DNA of 64,000 nucleotides from JBBRZM01 sp963813635. Lineage in GTDB: Bacteria > Actinomycetota > Acidimicrobiia > IMCC26256 > JBBRZM01. The stretch's first letter is position 1; each line of letters begins with the position of its first letter. Made by a program: the position numbers and the translations under genes. The notes below the pieces were generated by a model. The model was not told the DNA's origin. It saw nothing but the letters and a program-made list of their open reading frames with translations, and did no database searches. Below are positions 56,993 through 64,000 of the stretch, in pieces. The stretch spans positions 1-64,000 of the forward strand of contig CAWEZO010000009.1 in NCBI GenBank assembly GCA_963813635.1, read 5' to 3'.

Positions 56993-57168
56993 ACCGCCAG
57001 TGTTGCGGTCGTGAGCGTGGAAGCCGCGCCGCCCGATGTGCGCGCTGAAGCCCGAGCCCGTATTGTCCCTTCTCCACTTTGCTGTGCGGTTCGAGAGCAG
57101 ATGAACGGTGAAGAGAGACTCGGGGCCCATCGGCGGTTTTCAGAAGCGAAAAGGGGAGAGGGGTTCAT

Positions 57169-58680
57169 ATGAGCGCAACCGATACGAGTGTCCTCGATCG
57201 CGTCGACGGGTCGCTGCGCGAAACACCGTCCCGATGGTCACTGACGCCGGCGCGGGTGCTCGTCGCGGTCTCAGCCGCGTTCGTGCTCGTCGCGCTCACG
57301 CTCGCGGGGCGCAAGGGATTCTGGGTGGACGAAGGGTTCACGGCCGCGTTCGTTCGCCAACCGTGGAGCGACTTCCTCCATCAGCTCACGAAGATCGATA
57401 CCAACATGGCCTCGTACGACATCGTCGCCAAGATGTGGGTAGGGCTGTTCGGCACCGCCGAAGTCGCGATGCGCTCTCTGTCGATCGCCTTCGTTGTCGC
57501 AACATTCCCCGTCGCCTACCGACTCTTCTTGCGGATCTACGGCAAGAAGACCGCGACGTTCGCTGTCGTGCTGCTGGCGATCAACCCCTGGACCACCGTC
57601 GTCGCGATCACGGTGCGTCCGTACGCGATGTTGCTCTTCATCTCGGCCCTCTCGAGTGTGCTCCTGCTGCGTGCGCTCGAGTCGAAGTCGCAGTTGCGGT
57701 GGGTCGGCTACGCGCTCTTGTGCGTCGTCGGTCTCTACACGCACCTCACGATGGCGTTCGTATTTGCCGCGCAAGGTGTGTTCGCTCTGCTCCGCAAGCG
57801 ACGCATCGACCGCGACCTCCTGCTGACGGGCGCGATCGTCGCACTCGGCGCCATCCCGACCGTGCTATGGATCGCGCCCACCGACACGCTCGACTGGATC
57901 GGTGGTCCGTCAATTCGCGGTGCATGGACCGCCGCAACGATCGCCGCCGGTGGAACGGTCGCGTTCGTCATCACTGCGGCTCTGCTCGCGACCGCCGTGC
58001 GCCCGCTGTTCCGCTCGCTGGCGCGGGCCCACTATGACGACCGTGCGTTGCCGGTCGTCATGTTGGTTGTTCCCGCGATCCTGATGCTGGCCGTCACGCC
58101 GATCCAACCGTTGGTCGACGTCGACCTCTATCTGACGTTGTTTCTGCTTCCGCTGGCGGGTGTGCTTGCCATGGCCGTGTTTCGCTTTCGGCCAAGCCAG
58201 AGCCTGGCGGCGATCGGTGTGCTCGTCGCGGCGTATGGCGGGACGCTGATCTGGACGGTGGCGCCTGCACCCGGCTACGCCTCCCAGGGCTGGAAAGAGG
58301 CGGCGGCGATCCTCCGTCGCGATTCACGACCCGATGAGGCGATCGCGTTCCCCAACAGCTACGCGCGCATTCCGGTCGAGCTCTACAGCCGCCACGACGG
58401 CAAGGTCGGGTTCGCCGCCCGCCCCGTGCTCCCGTCGGCCGGTTGGGGCACGCTCTCGCCGTACGGGCTCGACCGGAACAACCGGCTCCGCTTGGAGCGG
58501 GGCCCCGACCATATTCGTATGCAGCTCGCGGGGGTGAACCGTCTGTGGGTTGTCGGCTACGTCGGCAGCACAAACCCCGGCGGCGACATGGGGGACGTCG
58601 ATCAAGCGGCGAGGGCAAAGGGGCTGCGGCTCGATCGCGAGTATCGCTTCGGCGACACCTTGGTGCGCCACTACAGCTGA
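57169..58680 (+). CDS. Membrane glycosyltransferase (GT39/ArnT-like, GT-C fold)
   Basis: 503 residues, ten or more helices. FWVDEGFTAAF (~52-62) is the DE motif of GT-C glycosyltransferases that use lipid-linked sugars such as polyprenyl-phosphate mannose. YGKKTATFAVVLLAINPWTT and TVRPYAMLLFISAL follow as usual. A periplasmic C-terminal domain (~390-503) ends with LVRHYS. The ATG is behind GGGGAGAGG. It is divergent from the PAP2-flippase fusion, and both would work in the envelope. Confidence 0.82.
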   Translation: MSATDTSVLDRVDGSLRETPSRWSLTPARVLVAVSAAFVLVALTLAGRKGFWVDEGFTAAFVRQPWSDFLHQLTKIDTNMASYDIVAKMWVGLFGTAEVAMRSLSIAFVVATFPVAYRLFLRIYGKKTATFAVVLLAINPWTTVVAITVRPYAMLLFISALSSVLLLRALESKSQLRWVGYALLCVVGLYTHLTMAFVFAAQGVFALLRKRRIDRDLLLTGAIVALGAIPTVLWIAPTDTLDWIGGPSIRGAWTAATIAAGGTVAFVITAALLATAVRPLFRSLARAHYDDRALPVVMLVVPAILMLAVTPIQPLVDVDLYLTLFLLPLAGVLAMAVFRFRPSQSLAAIGVLVAAYGGTLIWTVAPAPGYASQGWKEAAAILRRDSRPDEAIAFPNSYARIPVELYSRHDGKVGFAARPVLPSAGWGTLSPYGLDRNNRLRLERGPDHIRMQLAGVNRLWVVGYVGSTNPGGDMGDVDQAARAKGLRLDREYRFGDTLVRHYS

Positions 58681-58695
58681 TCGCGCAGCTTCGGG

Positions 58696-59016
58696 TCAGC
58701 GCAGCTCGGGTTCGGGGACGCCTTCCCGCCGGAGGCGCTCGAACACGATCAGGGCGCCGATCGGGCCGGTGACCAGCACGAGCGCCGTGAACCACCAGCT
58801 CCAGTGGACGGCCGGTGTGATCATGATCACCATGGCCGCGAACGCGAGGAAGATCATGCCGTGCACCGAGCCGGTCACGGCGATCCCTACGGGCATGGCC
58901 GCGATCCAGAACGCGAGCAGCACGCAGTAGCTCACCGTCTCGACGATCGCGACCCATTGGAGGGCGCGGGCCTTACGTTCGAGCTCGGTGCTGGTGTCGT
59001 CGGCGAAATCGACCAT
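58696..59016 (-). CDS. DUF3817 membrane protein
   Basis: 106 residues, three or four helices. ALQWVAIVETVSYCVLLAFWIAAMP, GSVHGMIFLAF and VHWSWWFTALVLVTGPIGALIVFERL are the conserved blocks of actinobacterial DUF3817. Function unknown. It ends 15 bases after the convergent glycosyltransferase. Confidence 0.83.
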   Translation of the reverse strand: MVDFADDTSTELERKARALQWVAIVETVSYCVLLAFWIAAMPVGIAVTGSVHGMIFLAFAAMVIMITPAVHWSWWFTALVLVTGPIGALIVFERLRREGVPEPELR

Positions 59017-59121
59017 CGCGTGAGCCTACGAGCCGTTGGTCGCGATGCCGTTACGCGCAGCGCGAACATTGCGGTGACCAACGCCGAGAGGGCACCGATC
59101 CCGACGCCGGCTGGTCGCGCG

Positions 59122-59562
59122 TCACGGGGTGTCCTCGAGCATGCCTTCGAAGATGCCGGCTGCGGCCTCGAGCGTGGCGCGGTCGCTCGCGGAGAGGCCA
59201 CGCAGCCGCAGCGCGAGATATGCGTTCTTGCGCGACCGGCTCTCTTCGAGCAGGCGACTGCCCGCCGGAGTGATCTCGACCCGCGTCACCCGCCGGTCGG
59301 CGGTATCGCCCATGCGCGTGACCAGACCCTGCTCCTGGAGCCGCCCCACTGCGGCGGTGATCGTCGGCGGCTGCACCTGCTCCACCGCGGCCAGCTCGCC
59401 CAGCGTGAGTGGACCCTGGCGCCCGATCATCGCGAGGGCCGATTGTTGCGTGGGCGAGATCCGCGAGTCGGTCTGCTGGCGTAGGCGGCGTGCGAGGCGC
59501 GTCACCGCGAGTCGGAGTCGAGTGGCAAGGTCCGCGCGGGTGTCCGGAGATGCAGGGCTCAT
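59122..59562 (-). CDS. MarR-family transcriptional regulator
   Basis: 146 residues. ISPTQQSALAMIGRQGPLTLGELAAVEQVQPPTITAAVGRLQEQGLVTRMGD is the complete winged HTH with the DRR wing (TADRRVTRVEIT). C-terminal helices give the dimer interface. It normally controls an exporter or oxidoreductase; the genes around it do not include one, so the target is unclear. A short palindrome covers its start, consistent with autorepression. Confidence 0.88.
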   Translation of the reverse strand: MSPASPDTRADLATRLRLAVTRLARRLRQQTDSRISPTQQSALAMIGRQGPLTLGELAAVEQVQPPTITAAVGRLQEQGLVTRMGDTADRRVTRVEITPAGSRLLEESRSRKNAYLALRLRGLSASDRATLEAAAGIFEGMLEDTP

Positions 59563-59577
59563 AGTTCGTCTGACTAT
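59561..59577. promoter_or_regulatory. ATAGT-N7-ACTAT palindrome at the MarR start
   Basis: 5-bp inverted arms with a 7-base spacer overlap the ATG and the bases just before it. This size and position are typical of a MarR autoregulatory site. AT-rich in an otherwise GC-rich sequence. Confidence 0.4.
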
Positions 59578-59623
59578 TTAGTGTAGCGAAGTATCCCGCG
59601 GGACGTCGGGCGGACGCGCCGCG

Positions 59624-60466
59624 CTAAGCGGGCGGGAGGTACGCCTCGAGCGGCGCCGGCGTCAAGTGGGCGGCTTTCGCCGCGTCAGTCAACACTTTGA
59701 GGTTCTGGAGCAGGTCGGTGCGGAAGTGCATCAGGATGATGTCGCCGGCCTGCAGCTTTCCGCCTGTGACGTCGAGGCGCCCGTCGTTCATCGTGCCGGC
59801 CCACAGCACGATGGCACGCATCCCACAGGCGCGCACCATGTACTTCACCCGGTTGTCGAGGAAACCAAACGGCGGTCGGAACAGCCAAGGCCGTGTTCCG
59901 AAGCGCGCCGCGTAGTCGTCTGCCGGCGTGCAGATCTCCTTGTGGAGCGCCGTCTCCGAGAGCGTGCGGAGATCGGGGTGCGTGACGGTGTGGTCCTGGA
60001 TTGACGCGCCCGCCGCTCGAAACTGGTCGAAGTACGCTTGGTCGTCGTGCACCGGCACCTTGACGGGGAACAGCGTCACCGGCAACCGGTGGCTCTTGAT
60101 GAAGGCGACCACCGCCGGGTCGCGCACCAGTCCGTCGTCGATGGTGAAGAACACGACAGGATCGGTGGTCGCGAGCCGGCTGTACACCGGTGCGACTGGG
60201 CCGGCCGGAATTGCGATCGGGACCGGGGCGAGCGCGTGCGCGGCAACGCTCGGCGACGAGGTCGCGACGGGTTGTGCCGGCTCGCCGGGCGGCGCGTGTG
60301 TCGCGTGCGGCGGCACGAGATCGTCCCGGCTGAGCCGGAGATCGCTCTTCCCGGCGGCGCTCGCATGCGCCGTGACCGCGGTGTTGTCATAGATGGCCGC
60401 GCCGGCGAGCGTCGCGCCCGCGAGGAGCGCGACGACGACGAAGGCGATGGCGCCACGACGCGTCAT
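59624..60466 (-). CDS. Polysaccharide deacetylase (NodB domain), secreted or anchored
   Basis: 280 residues from the ATG at 60466 (the frame reaches further back without cause). An N-terminal helix (IAFVVVALLAGATLAGAAI) works as signal or anchor. After a Pro/Ala linker comes the NodB domain: FTIDDG (metal Asp pair), HTVTHPD (H-x3-H), RPPFGFLDN and DIILMHFRT. It would remove acetyl or other groups from a cell-wall or capsule glycan outside the cell. Between MarR and the divergent PIG-L gene. Confidence 0.87.
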   Translation of the reverse strand: MTRRGAIAFVVVALLAGATLAGAAIYDNTAVTAHASAAGKSDLRLSRDDLVPPHATHAPPGEPAQPVATSSPSVAAHALAPVPIAIPAGPVAPVYSRLATTDPVVFFTIDDGLVRDPAVVAFIKSHRLPVTLFPVKVPVHDDQAYFDQFRAAGASIQDHTVTHPDLRTLSETALHKEICTPADDYAARFGTRPWLFRPPFGFLDNRVKYMVRACGMRAIVLWAGTMNDGRLDVTGGKLQAGDIILMHFRTDLLQNLKVLTDAAKAAHLTPAPLEAYLPPA

Positions 60467-60571
60467 CTGTACCGGTCCGGGTTCATGCGACGCCCAGGCT
60501 AGGGAACTCGACGCCTCGTACCCAAAGCGGGACCGGTCGCACACCGTGAAGTGACATGGCACGCTGCTCAC

Positions 60572-61333
60572 ATGACCGACATGCGCAACTGGGGCCTCGT
60601 TGATCCTTCAGAGTTGCAACGCACCGTGGTGATCTCGCCGCATCTCGACGACGCCGTGCTCGGTTGCGCGCACCTTCTGGCCCGGTGGCCGGGTTCGACG
60701 GTGCTGACCGTGTTTGCGGGCGCGCCCGCGGACTACCCCGATCCGGTCACGCGTTGGGACGCGTTGGCCGGCTTCACGACAGCCGACCAGCCGCTTGCGG
60801 CGCGTCGCCTAGAAGACACGCATGCGCTCGCGACGCTCGACGCTTCGGCGGTGTGGCTCGACTTCGTGGAGCATCAGTACCTCGATCGCAGCGCCTGGGT
60901 ACAGCCCGACGCGATCGTCGAGACACTCGACGACGCGCTGCGCGCGCTGGACCCGACGGCGGTGCTCGTGCCGTTCGGCCTCGGCAACCCCGACCATGCC
61001 TGCACCCATGACGCGGCCATGCGAGTGCGCGAGGGCTACGACGCACCGGCCTGGTTCTGCTACGAGGACACCGGCTACAAGCACATCCCCGGCCTGCTCG
61101 CCTGGCGTGTCGCGCAGTTGTTCCGCGCCGACCTGTGGCCGACACCGGCGGCGGCGCCGGTCGACCTGTCGGCAGCGCGCAAGCGAGCGGCGCTGGCGCA
61201 CTACGAATCGCAAATGAAGGCGCTCGACGCGGATTGGGAGCTTGCCCGCAAGTTGGCCGCACCGGCGCCCGAGCAGTACTGGCGTCTCGCACCGCCACCG
61301 CCGGGCTGGGAGCGGCTCAGCCACGCTGGGTGA
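60572..61333 (+). CDS. PIG-L family deacetylase
   Basis: 253 residues. ISPHLDDAVLGCAHLLARWPG (H24, D26, D27) is the zinc motif of LmbE/PIG-L de-N-acetylases, and FGLGNPDHACTHDAAM near residue 143 is the second site. In actinobacteria this family acts on N-acetylglucosaminyl-inositol (mycothiol), lipids or antibiotics. The C-terminal RKRAALAHYESQMKAL is typical. It is divergent from the polysaccharide deacetylase; together they suggest an amino-sugar envelope pathway. Confidence 0.87.
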   Translation: MTDMRNWGLVDPSELQRTVVISPHLDDAVLGCAHLLARWPGSTVLTVFAGAPADYPDPVTRWDALAGFTTADQPLAARRLEDTHALATLDASAVWLDFVEHQYLDRSAWVQPDAIVETLDDALRALDPTAVLVPFGLGNPDHACTHDAAMRVREGYDAPAWFCYEDTGYKHIPGLLAWRVAQLFRADLWPTPAAAPVDLSAARKRAALAHYESQMKALDADWELARKLAAPAPEQYWRLAPPPPGWERLSHAG

Positions 61334-61385
61334 TCGGTGTGCGAATTCGACTAACTTCGCCGCTACTCGGACGGAAGGAACGTGC

Positions 61386-62132
61386 ATGGGTGTGGTCGAG
61401 GATCTGCGGAGTCACGGGCTCGACATCACTGACGACACGGCGACGGTCATAGTTCAAGGCGTGACGCAGCGCGTCACGATCGACACGTCGCCGAGCGCGG
61501 GCGTCGGCCTGCTCATCGAGGGGCCGGTCGACGGCTGGGCCGGCAACACGCCACCCGTCGACGCAGCGCTTGTCGCCGCGGGCGACACGGAGGTCGACTT
61601 CACGAGCGGCACCGCCCGGCTGACGCGTCATTTGGCCACGACCGACGTTGCCGCGGTCTACGACGCGGTGTTCGAGCTGGCCAAGGTCGGTGCGCGCATC
61701 GGGTTGCGTCTGGCTGACGCCGGTGCGACGGCCGCGGCGACAGCCGAGGCCGCGGCGGCGAGCGAGCCCGTCTCGAGCAGCGAGGCCGAGCCCGAGGCTT
61801 CGGTGGGCGCCGCGCAACCCGAGGCAGCCGAAGCGACCGCGGCTGCGCCCTGGGCGACGGGGGCTACCAGCGATCCGGCGGTTTCGCCGACGACCAATGA
61901 ACCGACGCAGCCGGTCTCTGCGGCCGTCGCCGCCTCGGGCGAGTTCTGGTTCTACGTCGACTCCGAGCAACAGCTCATGTCGGGCGGCCAGGGCAGTCAG
62001 GCCGTCGGCGGACTGCGGCCGGGACAGTGGTACCGCGCGTCACGCGAGGAAGCGGGCTGGGTGAAAGCCACCGACGAATACGGCCGCGTCGGTTGGGTGC
62101 GCGCCACCGCCGCGCACCGTCATCAAGGCTGA
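61386..62132 (+). CDS. Hypothetical protein with Ala-rich linker and SH3-like end
   Basis: 248 residues. N-terminal ~115 residues form an alpha/beta unit (VVEDLRSHGLDITDD, FELAKVGARIGLRLAD) that I cannot place. Residues ~118-185 are a low-complexity Ala/Glu/Thr/Pro linker. The C-terminus FWFYVDSEQQL, GLRPGQWYRASREEAGWVKA and GRVGWVRA looks like an SH3-like or DUF2510-type ligand module. Starts 52 bases after the PIG-L gene and may belong to its operon. Confidence 0.65.
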   Translation: MGVVEDLRSHGLDITDDTATVIVQGVTQRVTIDTSPSAGVGLLIEGPVDGWAGNTPPVDAALVAAGDTEVDFTSGTARLTRHLATTDVAAVYDAVFELAKVGARIGLRLADAGATAAATAEAAAASEPVSSSEAEPEASVGAAQPEAAEATAAAPWATGATSDPAVSPTTNEPTQPVSAAVAASGEFWFYVDSEQQLMSGGQGSQAVGGLRPGQWYRASREEAGWVKATDEYGRVGWVRATAAHRHQG

Positions 62133-62163
62133 ACACACTCACCCGTTCGTACGCCTCGTGTTG

Positions 62164-62871
62164 CTAGTACATCGGCGACCAGCTGGTGGTGCGCAGCAAC
62201 CGGCTTTCCCAGTCGTCGCGCACCTGCAGCGCGTCGTGCATCCACGTGCCCGGTGCCCGGTACTCGGGGGGAATCTCGGTCGTGATGAGGTTGGTGACCT
62301 GCTCCGGGTGGCGCACCCTCTGCCACAGGACGACTTCACGCGGCCGGCCCGAGCCCCACGCTGTTTGCAGCACGGCTCGCAGCTCCAGCAGCGACTGCCG
62401 TCCGTGTCGCGCTTCGGCGAGGCTTGGTGCGTACTGGCCGCGTGCGGCCTCGAGATAGTCGTCGAGCATGCCTTCGTGCGGCCACGCGGTGTCTTCCATG
62501 AACAGCGTGAGCGGATGGTGCGTGTCATCGACGGGAATATCGTTGAGGTCGACGTCGAGCGGCGCCCATGTGACCGGCAAGAGCATCTTGGCGGTCGCGT
62601 CGTGGCGGAGCGTCTCGATCTCGTGCGACCAGTCGTGGAGATCCCCGGTCTGGAGTCGACGCGCGAGCGCCTCCCACGCGCTGCCATCGCGTAGTGCCGT
62701 GATCGTGACGACGGTGTACGCGCGCCCCGTGCCGTGCGCGAGGTGGAGGTAGTAGAGGAGCCGAGCGTCGTCGCCCTTCCCCAGCGCGGGCATCCACCCG
62801 TCGCGGTACGCCGCCTCGAACTCTTCCTCACGCGCGCCCAGCACACGGTGAACCTCATGCAAGAACAGCAT
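62164..62871 (-). CDS. Hypothetical protein, NIPSNAP-like pattern
   Basis: 235 residues, soluble. EFEAAYRDGWMPALGKGDDARLLYYLHLAHGTG and TVVTITALRDGSAWE repeat later as YRAPGTWMHDALQVRDDWESRLLRT, suggesting two ferredoxin-like (dimeric alpha/beta barrel) repeats. Such proteins occur in mycobacteria and acidimicrobia without known function. Lies between the serC end and the SH3-like gene, convergent with the latter. Confidence 0.6.
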   Translation of the reverse strand: MLFLHEVHRVLGAREEEFEAAYRDGWMPALGKGDDARLLYYLHLAHGTGRAYTVVTITALRDGSAWEALARRLQTGDLHDWSHEIETLRHDATAKMLLPVTWAPLDVDLNDIPVDDTHHPLTLFMEDTAWPHEGMLDDYLEAARGQYAPSLAEARHGRQSLLELRAVLQTAWGSGRPREVVLWQRVRHPEQVTNLITTEIPPEYRAPGTWMHDALQVRDDWESRLLRTTSWSPMY

Positions 62872-62909
62872 GCGTCCTCCCGAGCGCGACCCTATCCTGC
62901 GGTGCCGCG

Positions 62910-64000
62910 TCAGTGCAGTGCGTCGACGAGGAAGTCGATCGCACGCGTCACGGTGGCGACGTCGTCAGGCTCGATCGCGGGGAACAGCCCGATGCGAAGC
63001 TGGTTGCGCCCGAGCTTGCGGTACGGCTCGGTGTCGACGATCCCGTTGGCGCGCAGCGCGCCCGCCACTGCAGCAGCGTCGACCGACTCGTCGAAGTCGA
63101 TCGTCGCGCTCACGCGACTGCGCGCCGAGGGTTTCGCGACAAATGGTGTCGCGAAGTGTCGGGCTTCGGCCCATCCGTACAGAATCTCCGCAGAGCGATC
63201 GCACCGCGACGCGCTCCACTCGAGGCCGCCGTGGTCGAGCATCCACTCGAGCTGGTCCTCGAGCATGAACAAGGTCGCGAGGGCGGGAGTGTTGTACGTC
63301 TGATCGAGGCGGGAGTTCTCCAACGCGATCGCGAGGCTGACAGAGGGAGGGATCCAGCGATCGGTTGCGGCGATGTGCCCGATTCGCTCAATCGCGGGGG
63401 GAGAGCACAGCGCGAGCCAGAGTCCGCCGTCACCCGCAAAGCATTTCTGCGGCGCGAAGTAATAGACGTCGAACTGGGCCGGATCGATGCGCAGGCCGCC
63501 GGCTGCCGACGTGGCATCCACGAGCACGAGCCCGTCGGCACCGTCGGGCCGGGCGATCTCCATCATCACGCCGGTTGACGTCTCGTTGTGGATCAACGCG
63601 TATGCGTCGACCGACGCATCGGCGCGCGGCTCGGGATGCGTGCCGGGAGCGGACTCGATCACGTCGGGCTCGTCGAGGTGCGGCGCGCCCCGCACGACCT
63701 TGGCGAACTTGGCCGAGAACTCGCCGCATGCCAGATGTTGGCTGCGCTGCTCGATGAAGCCGAATGTGGCGGCGTCCCAGAAAGCGGTGCTCCCGCCGTT
63801 GCCGAGCAGTACCTCGTACCCGTCGGGAAGGACGAAGAGCTCGGCCAGGCGCTCGCGGATCGAGCGGACGACCACGCGTACCGGCTCGCGCCGGTGACTC
63901 GTACCCATGTACGCGGTGCCGGTCGCGACGAGCGCGTCGAGCGAGGCGGGGCGCACTTTCGTGGGTCCGGAGCCGAACCGGCCGTCGCTCGGGATCAGTT
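62910..64000 (-). CDS. serC: Phosphoserine aminotransferase (start beyond window)
   Basis: The visible 363 residues cover almost the whole enzyme; only the first few residues lie past base 64000. GPTKVRP, GNGGSTAFWDAATFGFIE, HNETSTGVM, VLVDATSAAGGLRIDP and the PLP lysine block YYFAPQKCFAGDGG are the actinobacterial SerC pattern. It makes O-phosphoserine from 3-phosphohydroxypyruvate and glutamate in serine synthesis. A housekeeping gene, useful as a taxonomic marker. Confidence 0.92.
   Translation of the reverse strand, partial: LIPSDGRFGSGPTKVRPASLDALVATGTAYMGTSHRREPVRVVVRSIRERLAELFVLPDGYEVLLGNGGSTAFWDAATFGFIEQRSQHLACGEFSAKFAKVVRGAPHLDEPDVIESAPGTHPEPRADASVDAYALIHNETSTGVMMEIARPDGADGLVLVDATSAAGGLRIDPAQFDVYYFAPQKCFAGDGGLWLALCSPPAIERIGHIAATDRWIPPSVSLAIALENSRLDQTYNTPALATLFMLEDQLEWMLDHGGLEWSASRCDRSAEILYGWAEARHFATPFVAKPSARSRVSATIDFDESVDAAAVAGALRANGIVDTEPYRKLGRNQLRIGLFPAIEPDDVATVTRAIDFLVDALH

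Noticed and set aside
57000..57130. N-terminal extension of the PAP2-flippase fusion
   Set aside because: No helix or domain, poor start context, and it lies in the divergent promoter region.

Overview
The window reads as chromosomal DNA of a high-GC actinobacterium. Third codon positions are strongly G/C, GTG starts are common, and genes are often joined by ATGA or GTGA overlaps. There is an F420-type luciferase-like oxidoreductase and a set of mostly actinobacterial families (DUF2630, DUF5996, DUF2510, DUF3817, DUF4235). An uncultivated soil or groundwater lineage, perhaps Acidimicrobiia, would fit, but there is no rRNA gene to place it and I see no tRNA gene or CRISPR array.

Layout. 0-3.4 kb: end of an amidohydrolase gene, an SDR and a coupled pair of acyl-CoA dehydrogenases (fatty acid or steroid type degradation). 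3.4-17 kb: accessory, damaged DNA. It holds an orphan excisionase-like gene with phased GTGCAG repeats, a frameshifted stress protein, a heavily frameshifted P-type ATPase, an IS6-type element, a heavily frameshifted MMPL transporter, a CsoR/CstR-like operator serving a thioredoxin-DUF302-cupredoxin group, truncated and chimeric genes, a CDF-like transporter, an SDR and a TetR regulator. 16.8-21.3 kb: a compact oxygenase operon (crotonase-type retro-Claisen hydrolase, Rieske oxygenase, small protein, truncated TauD-type dioxygenase) divergent from a flavin/F420 oxidoreductase. Gene fusions caused by deletion lie at both edges. 21.3-30 kb: DUF2630-DUF5996 pair, IS6 remnant, serine hydrolase, a tiny LPXTG-like protein, SnoaL-like protein, a membrane-anchored FMN glutamate-synthase-like enzyme, a DUF2510 protein and an IS21 IstB remnant. 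30-34 kb: DapB-like reductase, SDR, universal stress protein, HhH DNA glycosylase, zinc-ribbon peptide. 34-40 kb: three probable lipid or phosphoester hydrolases (patatin, phospholipase C type, lipoprotein alpha/beta hydrolase). 40.4-43.7 kb: a fully overlapping five-gene operon of NMP-kinase-like protein, DUF2510, UbiA prenyltransferase, DUF2510 and phosphotransferase, with a six-codon mini-ORF as the last link. 43.7-54.5 kb: MFS exporter with hydrolase, YceI and SRPBCC proteins, three pyridoxamine-oxidase-fold proteins, a MoaD-like protein with a BNR-repeat protein, a glycoside hydrolase and a beta-lactamase-fold hydrolase. 54.5-64 kb: cell-envelope genes (PAP2-kinase-flippase-like fusion, membrane glycosyltransferase, polysaccharide and PIG-L deacetylases), a MarR regulator and the serC end.

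How it fits together. The intact operons look catabolic (acyl-CoA dehydrogenases; Rieske plus retro-Claisen hydrolase) or envelope/lipid related (UbiA operon, lipases, flippase-like fusion). Frameshifts are far denser between 4.7 and 16.8 kb (about 25-30 by my reading) than in the other 47 kb (about 11, plus the transposon remnants). With the truncated and chimeric genes, this suggests either decay of an accessory region or a poorly polished stretch of assembly; read mapping would decide. All protein families are assigned by reading motifs, without database searches.
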